Positions 26,286-34,992 of a DNA stretch of 64,000 bases are shown piece after piece. The DNA is from Marinobacter sp. DY40_1A1 (GTDB taxonomy: Bacteria; Pseudomonadota; Gammaproteobacteria; Pseudomonadales; Oleiphilaceae). A program made the translations under genes and the position numbers. The stretch is taken from contig NZ_VCHA01000002.1 in assembly GCF_016597815.1 (NCBI RefSeq), forward strand, positions 124,001 to 188,000, read 5' to 3'. The notes below the pieces were generated by a model, which did no database searches, was not told the origin of the DNA, and saw only the letters and a list, made by a program, of their open reading frames with translations. Each line of letters begins with the position of its first letter. The first letter of the stretch is position 1.

Positions 26286-26711
26286 TCAATCGCCCTCTTT
26301 GAACACCATGGCAATGGAGTTCAGGCAATAGCGTTGCCCCGTGGGAGGCGGGCCATCCGGGAATACGTGTCCGAGGTGGCTATCGCAACGGGGGCAACGT
26401 ACTTCCGTGCGAGACATTCCCAGGCTTGTATCCTCAATGTAGTGAATATGTTCCTTGTCGAATGGCTGAAAAAAGCTCGGCCAGCCAGTGCCGGAATCAA
26501 ACTTTGCGCTTGAACTGAACAACGGAAGATCACACAGCCGGCAGTGGTAGACCCCAGCCAGCTTGTTATCCAGCAAAGTGCCACAAAATGGATGCTCCGT
26601 TCCATGATCCAGCAATACCTGACGCTCTTCTGGCGTCAGGCTTGCGGCTTTCTCTTGAATCTGTGCCTCTGTAAGAGGTGTCAGGTCATAACCTGCAGCA
26701 GAACTGCTCAT
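26286..26711 (-). CDS. msrB: Peptide-methionine (R)-S-oxide reductase
   Basis: The 141-residue enzyme reduces the R epimer of methionine sulfoxide in proteins. It has the two zinc Cys-x-x-Cys pairs (Cys57/Cys60 and Cys106/Cys109), the G-T-G-W-P-S-F segment (74-80) and the catalytic Cys129 in R-Y-C-L-N-S. Length is standard. It follows msrA by 11 bases in the same direction, so the two stereospecific reductases form one oxidative-damage repair operon. There is no signal peptide, so it is cytoplasmic. Confidence 0.97.
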   Translation of the reverse strand: MSSSAAGYDLTPLTEAQIQEKAASLTPEERQVLLDHGTEHPFCGTLLDNKLAGVYHCRLCDLPLFSSSAKFDSGTGWPSFFQPFDKEHIHYIEDTSLGMSRTEVRCPRCDSHLGHVFPDGPPPTGQRYCLNSIAMVFKEGD

Positions 26712-26722
26712 TACCTATCTCC

Positions 26723-27373
26723 TCAAGCCAGGTTGTCGTTGGAATCGGTGTATTCCGGTTTTAGCCGATCACTGAAGCCCTCAACCAGCTTTTCCATTTT
26801 GGGGGCGGCAACAGCCATGATGTATGGCTGGTACGGATTCCTCGCCGCAAAATTCTGATGATGTGCCTCAGCCGGATAAAATGCTTGCAGAGGCTCCAGT
26901 GTTGTTACAACAGGGTCAGGATATACCCCGGCTTCATCAAGCTGACGAATGTAGGATTCCACCACCCGCCGCTGTTCCGGTGTTTCATAAAACACCGCAG
27001 AGCGGTATTGCGTACCCCGGTCGTTACCCTGCCGATTCAGCTGGGTTGGATCGTGCGCCACCGAGAAAAACACTCTGAGTATCTCCCCGAAACTAATCTG
27101 GCGGGGGTCGTAGTGAACGTTCACAACCTCTGCGTGGCCCGTGGTGCCCGAGCACACAGCGTCGTAATTGGCTGTATCTGCTGATCCGCCGGCATAACCG
27201 GATTCAACCCGTGTAACGCCATCCAGAGCCAGAACCACTGCCTCCACACACCAGAAGCAGCCACCGGCAAGAACCACTCTCTGCTCACTGTCTCCCGCTG
27301 GCAGATCCTGCTCCGGCTCCGGGAAGCGGCTGCGAGGTACTGTCAGGCCTGGAATGCTGCAAGATGATGTCAT
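26723..27373 (-). CDS. msrA: Peptide-methionine (S)-S-oxide reductase
   Basis: The 216-residue enzyme reduces the S epimer of methionine sulfoxide. The signature G-G-C-F-W-C-V-E is at 37-44 with catalytic Cys39. The V-E-S-G-Y-A-G-G segment and the A-E-x-H-H-Q-N-F motif further on complete the family pattern. An AGAGG site precedes the ATG. It lies 83 bases after fumC and just before msrB, all leftward. Confidence 0.97.
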   Translation of the reverse strand: MTSSCSIPGLTVPRSRFPEPEQDLPAGDSEQRVVLAGGCFWCVEAVVLALDGVTRVESGYAGGSADTANYDAVCSGTTGHAEVVNVHYDPRQISFGEILRVFFSVAHDPTQLNRQGNDRGTQYRSAVFYETPEQRRVVESYIRQLDEAGVYPDPVVTTLEPLQAFYPAEAHHQNFAARNPYQPYIMAVAAPKMEKLVEGFSDRLKPEYTDSNDNLA

Positions 27374-27456
27374 AATGACCTCTGCTAGTAGTGTGCGTGT
27401 CTTTACCAGTTTACTGATTGTGGCCGCAAACAGATCAGTTTATCAATGTTCCCCCA

Positions 27457-28833
27457 TCAATCGCCTCCGCCCCGTGTCAGCTTTAGCGGGTCCATAAGCT
27501 CTTCCAGGTGCTTTCGGGCAAGACCACTTCTCTCTTCTGCAACATCAATAACCGGACGACCCGTTTTGTATGCTTCCTTGGCGATCTCCGACGCCAGGCT
27601 GTAACCAATCTCCGGGTTCAGTGCTGTTACCAGCACCGGGTTGCGGCCCACGCTGGCATTCAGCGTGTCTGTGTTCACAGTAAAACCCCGGACGCTCTTG
27701 TCCGCCAGCATGTTGGTTGCATTGCCAAGCAGGCCAATCATGTCCAGCAGGTTAGCCCCCAGAAGCGGCAGCATAACGTTGAGTTGAAAGTTACCAGACT
27801 GCCCTGCGATCGCATTGGCGCTGTCCAGCCCCATTACTTGTGCGCCCACCATGGCCACAGACTCGGGAACTACCGGGTTTACCTTGCCGGGCATGATACT
27901 GCTACCGGGCTGCAGGGCTGGAAGGCTGATTTCCGCCAGCCCATGAATCGGGCCACTGTTCATCCAGCGCAAATCGTTGGCAACTTTGGTTAGAACGATG
28001 CCCATCCCGCGCAATTGAGCTGACAGCGCCACCGGGCCATCCACTGCACTTATCCCTACAAACTTGTGCTCCATGGAACGGAACGGGTATCCGGTGTTGG
28101 CTTTGAGAAACTTCACAAACTGACCGGAAAACTCCGACAAGGCATTCACGCCGGTACCTACGGCAGTGCCGCCCTGAGGAACGGCAAGCAGTTCATTTGC
28201 TGCAGCATCGAGGCGCTTCTCAACCGCCAGCAGCTGCTCGCGCCAGGTGCGCAATTCCTGCCCAAGGGTAATCGGCATGGCATCCATAAGATGGGTGCGG
28301 CCTGTTTTCACCTGTTCAGAGAACTGGGCTTCGCGCTCGTATATTACGCCGCACATATGCATGAGTGCGGGAATGAGCCGCTCCCGAATGCCTATTACTG
28401 AACTCACGTGAATAGCGGTTGGTATCACATCGTTAGAGCTCTGGCTCATATTCACATGATCGTTAGGGTGCACCTCTACGCCGTTTCTGCCGGCAATGGA
28501 CGCAATCACCTCATTCACATTCATATTGGTGCTGGTACCCGAGCCGGTCTGATAACGGTCAATCGGGAACTGGTCAGCAAACTCTCCGCGAATGAGCGCT
28601 CGGCATGCGTCGGTAATCGCATCGCAACGGTTGTTATCAAGCAGCCCCAAACTGGCATTGGCTTCCGCAGCGGCCTGTTTAACGTGGGCAACCGCCGCAA
28701 TAAAAGCCGGCGGCATGGGCTGACCACTAACCGGGAAGTTATCAACGGCACGCTGGGTCTGGGCGCCCCAAAGAGCGTCTGCCGGCACGTGGACATCGCC
28801 CAAGCTGTCGGTTTCTGTTCTGTACTCGCTCAT
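27457..28833 (-). CDS. fumC: Class II fumarate hydratase
   Basis: The 458-residue iron-independent fumarase interconverts fumarate and malate in the TCA cycle. The superfamily signature G-S-S-I-M-P-G-K-V-N-P is present, as are T-G-R-T-H-L-M-D-A and S-S-N-D-V-I-P-T-A-I-H. The ATG at 28833 is chosen over an adjacent GTG at 28836 because AGGAGG is better spaced from it. With mqo about 2.6 kb away, consecutive TCA steps are encoded near each other, though not in one operon. Confidence 0.97.
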   Translation of the reverse strand: MSEYRTETDSLGDVHVPADALWGAQTQRAVDNFPVSGQPMPPAFIAAVAHVKQAAAEANASLGLLDNNRCDAITDACRALIRGEFADQFPIDRYQTGSGTSTNMNVNEVIASIAGRNGVEVHPNDHVNMSQSSNDVIPTAIHVSSVIGIRERLIPALMHMCGVIYEREAQFSEQVKTGRTHLMDAMPITLGQELRTWREQLLAVEKRLDAAANELLAVPQGGTAVGTGVNALSEFSGQFVKFLKANTGYPFRSMEHKFVGISAVDGPVALSAQLRGMGIVLTKVANDLRWMNSGPIHGLAEISLPALQPGSSIMPGKVNPVVPESVAMVGAQVMGLDSANAIAGQSGNFQLNVMLPLLGANLLDMIGLLGNATNMLADKSVRGFTVNTDTLNASVGRNPVLVTALNPEIGYSLASEIAKEAYKTGRPVIDVAEERSGLARKHLEELMDPLKLTRGGGD

Positions 28834-28977
28834 CACTCCCTCCTATCCATCCGTTTACGCATCAGGTTATGCATCTGTATGGCACGACCGCGTTAGTGTA
28901 TCAACTAAAGCTCGGCATATTTTCTCAAGATAGAAACGCCAATGCAGTCACATAACCCCAACGAACAGCGGACTCCA

Positions 28978-29014
28978 GGCACGTTTGTAGGAAATTCCTA
29001 CAGCAAAGCGTGCC
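28978..29014. promoter_or_regulatory. Large dyad upstream of the signalling operon
   Basis: A perfect palindrome TGTAGGAA-A-TTCCTACA (28986-29002) lies inside outer arms GGCACG (28978-28983) and CGTGCC (29009-29014). It is 48 bases upstream of the first gene of the three-gene signalling operon. Size and symmetry suit a dimeric regulator; the LuxR-type protein of the operon is the obvious candidate. Confidence 0.55.
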
Positions 29015-29062
29015 GGGATTGCTAATCTTCTTGTCAGGCGAGATTTCAGGACTGCACCCACA

Positions 29063-30553
29063 ATGGCCATTACGGAAGAACCACACATTTTCCTTCGTTA
29101 CGACTGCGAAAATGCGCGCAATATTTTTGAAGAAGAGCTCGGTAACGACCTGCGCATTGATGCATTTCCAACGGATCAAGCCGCTATCTCGGCCCTGGAA
29201 CGCGGCCCAGCGTCACCCAACGCCTTGTTCATTTTAGCAAGCCAGTCGCCAATCCAAGCCAGCCCCCCGCTGCTGGTGCATGCGCGAGATACCCACCCCG
29301 ACCTGTTGAAAATCCTGATCAGCGATACTGTTCCGCTGGACATGCTGGTTTCTTTGCTGGAACAGCGACTGGTTGATCGCTGTTTTGAACAGCCGGTGGA
29401 TCCGGACCTCATACGCTCCCACGTTCTTACCTCCGCGTTGGCCAGCAAACCCGGTTTGCCCGGCAGGGTTTCAGTGCCTGCCGCAGAAGCACCGATCGTC
29501 CTGATCGTGGATGATGAATCGACGGCCACAAAGTACCTTGCCCGCCAGTTGGAGCGCATGCAGAACGATTTTCGTGTGCTGTGCGCCGACAGTGCCGAGC
29601 AGGCTCTGGAAACCATCCAGTCACAAAGTGGAACATTGGCTGTAGTAATGACAGACCAGCGAATGCCGGGCATGCAGGGCAAGGAACTCATCGATGAACT
29701 CAAACAATCACACCCGGCAACTATCCGCATCCTCACCTCGGCATACGGCGAAGTGCGCGTAGCGCTTGATGCCGTGAACGAGGGGGAGATTTTCCGATAC
29801 CAAAAGAAACCCTGGCGGGCAACGGAGTTGTTGCCCCTCTTTCAGGAGGCCGTGTCCCGGCACCTGACCTTGGCGTCAGCGAGGGAAAACACATTATCTC
29901 AACTGGAGCGCCAATTTTCAGAGCTACGCAAACAGCGCCGTGCACAGCTTCTGGAAAATCTTTCAGACTCTGTAAATGCCGCCGCTGGCGCACCAGCCAT
30001 GTCGCTTTTTTTGCAGGCCCTGGATGCCATCCCTTGCCTGGCAGCCAACTCATCACACCTGAGAGCGAGCCTCGAAACCAACCTTGAGAAGGACCTGGTT
30101 CAGCAATTTGGTGAACAGGTACAGCAGCAACTAACACGGTTGCAAGTAACCGCTTCTGCCAGCACGAAGCTTGACGAAGCGTCTGTTCGCGCTGCATTGC
30201 AAAGCGCCGGGCTGGCCAAAGATGAACGCTACAACGCAACATCAACACTGTCAGTGCTCTGCCAGACGCTCACAACGCTTTTAGCAGCTTCCGGGCAGGA
30301 CTGGCGCAATCTGGAACTGAGCCAGTCTTCTGACAATCAACTGGTACTGGCCAGCACAGTTCCGCTGAAGCTCTATGCACACCTGCTTGCACCACTGACG
30401 AGGCTATCCCGACCACTACTGGAGCAACAGGTGGCGCTTCTCTTGCTTGTCGTAACCACGTACCAGCTGGGGGGCTGGCTACAGATCAGCGGCGCGGCCC
30501 AGTCGTACGAACTTGTGCTTTCCTTGCCGCTGGCTAAAGCAACGGTGGTCTGA
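29063..30553 (+). CDS. Response-regulator protein with degenerate and intact receiver domains
   Basis: The 496-residue protein has a degenerate receiver-like N-terminus (about 1-125) without the acidic pocket. An intact receiver follows (about 145-265: Asp150-Asp151, phospho-acceptor Asp198 in T-D-Q-R-M-P-G, Thr225, Lys249 in Q-K-K-P-W). A coiled helical segment (about 265-300) leads to a C-terminal region (about 300-496) that matches no output domain I know and lacks HD-GYP, GGDEF, EAL or helix-turn-helix signs. The stop overlaps the next gene by one base. It is probably the phospho-target of the kinase two genes downstream. Confidence 0.85.
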   Translation: MAITEEPHIFLRYDCENARNIFEEELGNDLRIDAFPTDQAAISALERGPASPNALFILASQSPIQASPPLLVHARDTHPDLLKILISDTVPLDMLVSLLEQRLVDRCFEQPVDPDLIRSHVLTSALASKPGLPGRVSVPAAEAPIVLIVDDESTATKYLARQLERMQNDFRVLCADSAEQALETIQSQSGTLAVVMTDQRMPGMQGKELIDELKQSHPATIRILTSAYGEVRVALDAVNEGEIFRYQKKPWRATELLPLFQEAVSRHLTLASARENTLSQLERQFSELRKQRRAQLLENLSDSVNAAAGAPAMSLFLQALDAIPCLAANSSHLRASLETNLEKDLVQQFGEQVQQQLTRLQVTASASTKLDEASVRAALQSAGLAKDERYNATSTLSVLCQTLTTLLAASGQDWRNLELSQSSDNQLVLASTVPLKLYAHLLAPLTRLSRPLLEQQVALLLLVVTTYQLGGWLQISGAAQSYELVLSLPLAKATVV

Positions 30554-31200
30554 TGTCTCAGAGTAACCGCAAGCTAAGGCTTTACGTAACCATTGGCCAG
30601 CGACTGTTTCGGGACAGCTTGCTATTCCAGCTCCTGTTGCACAACGAAATTGATCTGGTGGGTGAGTCCGAAAGCGGAATCGACACCTTGAAAAATCTGG
30701 AATCTGCCCGACCAGGCGTCTTGATTATTGAAGAGAATTTGCCGGACAACGATGGCCTGACCATTGCTGAGCATGCACTGAGCGAACACCCGACCATTGC
30801 GGTGTTACTGATTTCAGATACCCCGGTTAACGCCAACAGGCTGGCGATTTATCTGGAGGCTGGCATCAAGGCCGTTGTATCGAAACACCAGCCCATTCAA
30901 GATCTGGTTAAAACTCTGTTCTACATCCGCAACGGGCAAGTATATGTGGGAGCCTGGCAAAAGCCGGACGCGCCATCGCAAGGTATGCTGAATGCCTACA
31001 ATGCGCTGTCAGGCCGTGAGCGAGAAGTCGCCCGGTTGATAGCCAGCCGCACTCCCATCAAGGATATTGCCGAACAGTTAGGTGTGTCCTGCAAAACAGT
31101 GCACTCCTACAAGGACAGAATTTTCGTCAAGCTCGGGTTCGAGCGCCTGCCAGAACTGATCCTGTTCATGAAACGCCACCACAATGGAGCCGCGGCATGA
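30553..31200 (+). CDS. LuxR/NarL-type regulator with an atypical receiver domain
   Basis: The 215-residue protein has a NarL layout: receiver (about 7-125) and C-terminal LuxR helix-turn-helix (about 148-210, L-S-G-R-E-R-E-V-A-R-L and K-T-V-H-S-Y). The phosphorylation pocket is lost. The usual acidic pair is replaced (Y-V-T-I-G-Q-R-L-F-R, residues 11-20) and the phospho-acceptor position is Glu60 (I-I-E-E-N-L-P), while Lys111 remains. It probably does not work by normal Asp phosphorylation. It is coupled by a one-base overlap upstream and a four-base overlap with the kinase gene. Confidence 0.9.
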   Translation: MSQSNRKLRLYVTIGQRLFRDSLLFQLLLHNEIDLVGESESGIDTLKNLESARPGVLIIEENLPDNDGLTIAEHALSEHPTIAVLLISDTPVNANRLAIYLEAGIKAVVSKHQPIQDLVKTLFYIRNGQVYVGAWQKPDAPSQGMLNAYNALSGREREVARLIASRTPIKDIAEQLGVSCKTVHSYKDRIFVKLGFERLPELILFMKRHHNGAAA

Positions 31201-32555
31201 CATTGCTCTCCGGCATGGATCAGGTTCGACAGTTGCCAGCACACCAGCAGCGACGTTACGAGCGCTTCTATCGCAGCCAGTCCCGGTTCCGGGTGCTGCC
31301 ACTTTTTGCGGATGTGTCTCTGGGCATCACCTTTATCGGGACTCTCATATTCCTGTCTGGGCTTGCCCTATCGCCCACAGCGCCGGGTATTAGCGGTACT
31401 CACCTGTTTTACACCGCCGTTCTTGCAGGGCTGATAGCCGCTCACCGCTTTACGGGGCTGCGACGAGCGTCTCCTTTGATTGTCTATCTGGTGTTTTTCC
31501 ACATGGCACTGTTCAGCTATTTGGGTTACATCGTCACCAGTGCTTCGCTGCCCCCTATCGTGGGCCTGCTTCTCTTCATAAGCTCCGTAGGGATCATCAC
31601 CCTGTCCATGGTCCATACCATCATCATACTGGTGATTAACCTGGGCCTGTTGACGGTGGCTACTGCACTGGCTGTACCGGCCAGTGACTTTGGCAGCGCG
31701 CTAACAGCAATACTCACCAACTGGCTGGTGTTGATGTGCCTACTCATTGCCCCTGTATCGGCTCACTTTTTTCGCATGTTCTTGCGCAATCTTTTAGCCC
31801 TGCAATTCCTGCTCAAAGATCGCAACCGCACACTATCTCGGACCTTGCATGCGCTGGAGATAACCGAAGGCAGGCTGGCCCAGGAGCAAAAGCATCAGGC
31901 CCTGAGCCATATGGCAAAAGGTCTTCTGCATGAAATCATGAACCCGCTGAACTGCGCCAGCCAGGCCGTGGACTACGCCAGTGCCATCAACCGGAACAGC
32001 GACTTGTCAGAAGCACTGGACGATGCGGCACTACACCAGAAACGCATCGCCGACATAGTGTCTGACCTGATCGATTTCTCGCGGCCAGAGCCGGATCACG
32101 GTATAGAAACAGCCGATTTGGGCGCTCTCTTTGAAACGGCTCTGCGCTTATGCAAACACCAACTCAGGGGCACGGATGTGCGTCTTGGCATTCCGGCAAA
32201 TATGTCGGTGGCCTGTTATCCGTCGGCGCTGACCCAGGTTTTTGTAAACCTGTTGCTGAATTCGGCATCCGCACTGGAAAAGGGGCGGGCGTCGCGGCGC
32301 ATCGACATAACGGCTACGCCAAAGGCTGAGAACCTGACTATAGGCATACGGGACAATGGCCATGGCATAGCACCCGAGGACATTAAACGGCTGACAGACC
32401 CCTTCTACTCAACCAACAGGACGCCGGACAATCTTGGCCTCGGGCTGAGTATCTGCCAGACCATCATGCGTCACCATAACGGCCAGATGGAGATTTGCAG
32501 CGAGCCAGGTGAGTGGACGGAAGTTATCCTTACTCTGCCTCAGTCACCACACTAA
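31197..32555 (+). CDS. Membrane sensor histidine kinase with multi-helix N-terminus
   Basis: The 452-residue kinase has about six transmembrane helices (about 38-190) with short loops and no large periplasmic domain, so it may sense within the membrane. A coiled coil, HisKA (His245 in L-L-H-E-I-M-N-P) and HATPase domains follow (V-N-L-L-L-N-S-A, D-N-G-H-G-I, G-L-G-L-S-I). It starts inside the stop codon of the LuxR-type gene. Its stop overlaps that of the convergent porin gene by four bases. Confidence 0.92.
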   Translation: MTLLSGMDQVRQLPAHQQRRYERFYRSQSRFRVLPLFADVSLGITFIGTLIFLSGLALSPTAPGISGTHLFYTAVLAGLIAAHRFTGLRRASPLIVYLVFFHMALFSYLGYIVTSASLPPIVGLLLFISSVGIITLSMVHTIIILVINLGLLTVATALAVPASDFGSALTAILTNWLVLMCLLIAPVSAHFFRMFLRNLLALQFLLKDRNRTLSRTLHALEITEGRLAQEQKHQALSHMAKGLLHEIMNPLNCASQAVDYASAINRNSDLSEALDDAALHQKRIADIVSDLIDFSRPEPDHGIETADLGALFETALRLCKHQLRGTDVRLGIPANMSVACYPSALTQVFVNLLLNSASALEKGRASRRIDITATPKAENLTIGIRDNGHGIAPEDIKRLTDPFYSTNRTPDNLGLGLSICQTIMRHHNGQMEICSEPGEWTEVILTLPQSPH

Positions 32556-33676
32556 TACCGGAAAAGCACTCTCAGCGTGAACGCATTGCCAGTCGGGTCT
32601 GGTGCGAGGATAGTGCCCTCCACCTTTGGTACCAGCCAGTTCAGCCGAAGCTGAAACTGGTTACCCAGGTAATAGTTTGCCCCGACCAGCGCAATCGCCG
32701 CTCGCGCGCCTAGATCCCGGTCCTGCAAGTCGACCGCACTATAGCGAGCCACCAATTCAACGGCCCCCGCCGGCCCCGGCGAATCGGGGCCCTTGAACTC
32801 ACCGTGTTTGTATCGGCGGTGGTCATTGGTGAGGAAAAAGCCTACTTGCAGGTAAGCACCGCTAAACCGCCAGTGCTCTCCGTTCTCACGTTCAACCTGC
32901 TGCGCCATCGCCTCACTCACCACAGTTAGCCGCCCTGACGACCAGGCTGCTTCCAGCCCTCCCAAGGTAGTGTGCCGGGCCTCAAAGCGCGGACTGCGCA
33001 GGATATTGTCAGCACTGAACACCTCACCTCTATCTTTGACCTGAAACCGAGCGCCATTCAAATCGCGCCAGGATGCGGCGATGCCGAAATGCAGTGTGCG
33101 CCGATTATTCTGAACGGGAGCAACGGTGTAGCGGCCCGTCACTGCCCGGGTCTCCTCCCCCTCCGGTTCTTTGGTAAACACGCCGAAAAACCAGGTGTTG
33201 GCTTTATTCAATTGCCCAATCGCCAGGCCTTGCGAACGACCTGGCGCAAAAGCCGATGTCACCATCGAGCGCTCACTGGTGCTGATGTTGGTATAACCAG
33301 TAAGACGCTCAAACCCAAAAGGCTCTTTGAAGCGCCCCAGCTTTGCCTCAAACCCGTTCGCGCCTTGGTATTGAACATACGCATCACCCAGTTCGGTTTC
33401 CCCGCGGTTACCCCGAGCCTTGTAGCTTCCGTCTATTTCTGCAGCCCAATTGCTTCCCCATTCCATTTCAAGTTCCAGTTTGGCGTTGCGCACGATGCCT
33501 CTGGTGGTATCAGGGTCGCCCTCTTCATTATAAAAAGGCCCAAAACGGTCAACTCCGGCGGCAATATACCCACCAAGATCCAGTTCCAGCGGGTCAGCCC
33601 TCAACGCTGATGGCGGAAGCAAAACAACCAACGCCAACCCTGCTATCAGCCAGGTCCGGTGGAGGTCAGCAAGCAT
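32552..33676 (-). CDS. Porin, phosphate-selective (OprP/OprO)-like
   Basis: The 374-residue protein has a Sec signal peptide (to about residue 27, A-L-R-A-D-P) and a beta-barrel body with many alternating strands, ending L-F-R-Y as expected for an outer-membrane protein. Features such as G-L-E-A-A-W and K-L-G-R-F-K-E-P-F-G-F-E-R match the OprP/OprO porin family (K-x-G-x-F-K-x-P-F). The ATG at 33676 lies inside the end of the DUF4956 gene (11-base overlap). It is the last gene of the CotH-VTC-DUF4956-porin run. Phosphate or polyphosphate selectivity is suggested by family and context, not proven. Confidence 0.85.
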   Translation of the reverse strand: MLADLHRTWLIAGLALVVLLPPSALRADPLELDLGGYIAAGVDRFGPFYNEEGDPDTTRGIVRNAKLELEMEWGSNWAAEIDGSYKARGNRGETELGDAYVQYQGANGFEAKLGRFKEPFGFERLTGYTNISTSERSMVTSAFAPGRSQGLAIGQLNKANTWFFGVFTKEPEGEETRAVTGRYTVAPVQNNRRTLHFGIAASWRDLNGARFQVKDRGEVFSADNILRSPRFEARHTTLGGLEAAWSSGRLTVVSEAMAQQVERENGEHWRFSGAYLQVGFFLTNDHRRYKHGEFKGPDSPGPAGAVELVARYSAVDLQDRDLGARAAIALVGANYYLGNQFQLRLNWLVPKVEGTILAPDPTGNAFTLRVLFRY

Positions 33677-34250
33677 TGTGCCCTTCCAGACGAAAATGCA
33701 TGCGGAGCATAGCGGTATCCCGCAGATAGCTGATGGACACCACATCTACCCGAAACACATCCAGCCCGGTTCGCTCGCGCAAATCTGCAATTAACACCGC
33801 TTGTTGCCGGGCATGTACATTCTCGATTTTTTCGTACTCGACCTCTTTTTCTCCGTGCCGGGGTAGCAATAGTCGGGTTTCAAGAACCCGTGCCAAAAGA
33901 ATAATCAGCAGGTTCAGCCCCGCCAGTTCGTAGTGCTGCATAGTGCCCACTGCCGCCAGCAGTGCCATGGCAATCACCAGAAAGAGATAAGTCATTTCCT
34001 TGATGCCAAGCGCCTCCGTTCGATAGCGCAACATTGAAAACACTGCGAACAGACCGAACGCAAAGCCCATGGTCACCGTAACCGAGTGCAGTAACGAGGT
34101 AACAAGAAAAACGCCCACCCCAAACAGAATGAAAGAGGCCGCGTTCTCCCTGTGACGAGAAAAGGCGTAATAGCACCGAATCAGAACAAATACGGAAACC
34201 GTGTTGATGATCAGCCGGATCACAAAATAGAGATCAACTGCCGATTCCAT
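33666..34250 (-). CDS. DUF4956 membrane protein
   Basis: The 194-residue protein has four or so transmembrane helices in the first 125 residues (L-I-I-N-T-V-S-V-F-V-L-I, F-L-V-T-S-L-L-H, M-T-Y-L-F-L-V-I-A-M-A, G-L-N-L-L-I-I-L-L-A) and a cytoplasmic C-terminal domain. The R-Y-R-T-E-A-L-G-I-K-E-M-T-Y-L-F segment is typical of DUF4956. The function is unknown, but the family is commonly coded with VTC-domain and CotH proteins, as here. It overlaps the VTC gene by 17 bases and the porin gene by 11 bases. Confidence 0.88.
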   Translation of the reverse strand: MESAVDLYFVIRLIINTVSVFVLIRCYYAFSRHRENAASFILFGVGVFLVTSLLHSVTVTMGFAFGLFAVFSMLRYRTEALGIKEMTYLFLVIAMALLAAVGTMQHYELAGLNLLIILLARVLETRLLLPRHGEKEVEYEKIENVHARQQAVLIADLRERTGLDVFRVDVVSISYLRDTAMLRMHFRLEGHNAC

Positions 34251-34992
34251 AAAGACTCCTTAGCAACGGCTTGAAACGATTGGTTTTTAATTGAGACCCA
34301 TAAAGCAGGCTCGTGCCCACGCAGTATTTACTGAATGCCACCGGGCGGCAGCCGTGCCTGGCCAGGCTTTGCAGCATGGGGGAGCACCCTGAGTGACGAT
34401 CATGCTTTACTTCCACAATGGCCACGCCAGACAGGTCAACAGACAGGGTTCGGTCGGGGGAGTGGAAGGCAAGCTGAGTGTCTATCGTGATCCGCTCAGG
34501 GTTCTGGGTGCTAATAAGGGTAATGCGCTGATAGGACACAAAAAGAGCCGGCTGCATCCCTGCAACCGGCAGGCCTGATTGCTCTTTCAGAAACCTTGTG
34601 GCCGAGCCATCCACGAAGGATTCAAACGTAACCGGCACCCGTGTTTTTACCGTGCGCTGGCGATTGGTTTTCTTTTTCACTTCCAGAAACATGATCTTGC
34701 TATGGCGATAGTGCCTTAGCCGAACCTTGAGCCGATTGAGCTTTCCGTTATGGTGGTCCAGAAACAGGCGCCGATCCGGGCTATCAAAATACAGGGTGTC
34801 GTAGACAAAGCGCCGGCATCCATCCATATCCAGTATCGTGTAGGCACCTCGCAGGCCCTGCAGGCACTGCTCCAGAGCCCCAGGCTGCACCACGAACTTG
34901 GCATCGACCCGGTCCATCAAAGCAACCCGCATCTGGTCGGCCAGGCCGTGGCCACAAAAGCCTGCCAGGGGATTGAGAACAGCCATATTCAT
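34234..34992 (-). CDS. VTC-domain (polyphosphate polymerase-like) protein
   Basis: The 252-residue protein is a stand-alone VTC catalytic domain of the triphosphate-tunnel (CYTH-like) superfamily. In yeast this domain makes polyphosphate from ATP. Tunnel residues are recognisable: Lys32 (D-A-K-F), the R-L-K-V-R-L-R cluster (87-93), E-V-K-K-K (104-108), Arg167, Glu194/Lys196 (V-E-V-K) and Lys222 (F-S-K-Y). It has no SPX domain and no transmembrane helix, so the adjacent DUF4956 protein may supply the membrane part. It starts within the stop of the CotH gene (ATGA). Substrate and product are inference from family. Confidence 0.9.
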   Translation of the reverse strand: MNMAVLNPLAGFCGHGLADQMRVALMDRVDAKFVVQPGALEQCLQGLRGAYTILDMDGCRRFVYDTLYFDSPDRRLFLDHHNGKLNRLKVRLRHYRHSKIMFLEVKKKTNRQRTVKTRVPVTFESFVDGSATRFLKEQSGLPVAGMQPALFVSYQRITLISTQNPERITIDTQLAFHSPDRTLSVDLSGVAIVEVKHDRHSGCSPMLQSLARHGCRPVAFSKYCVGTSLLYGSQLKTNRFKPLLRSLYGIGS

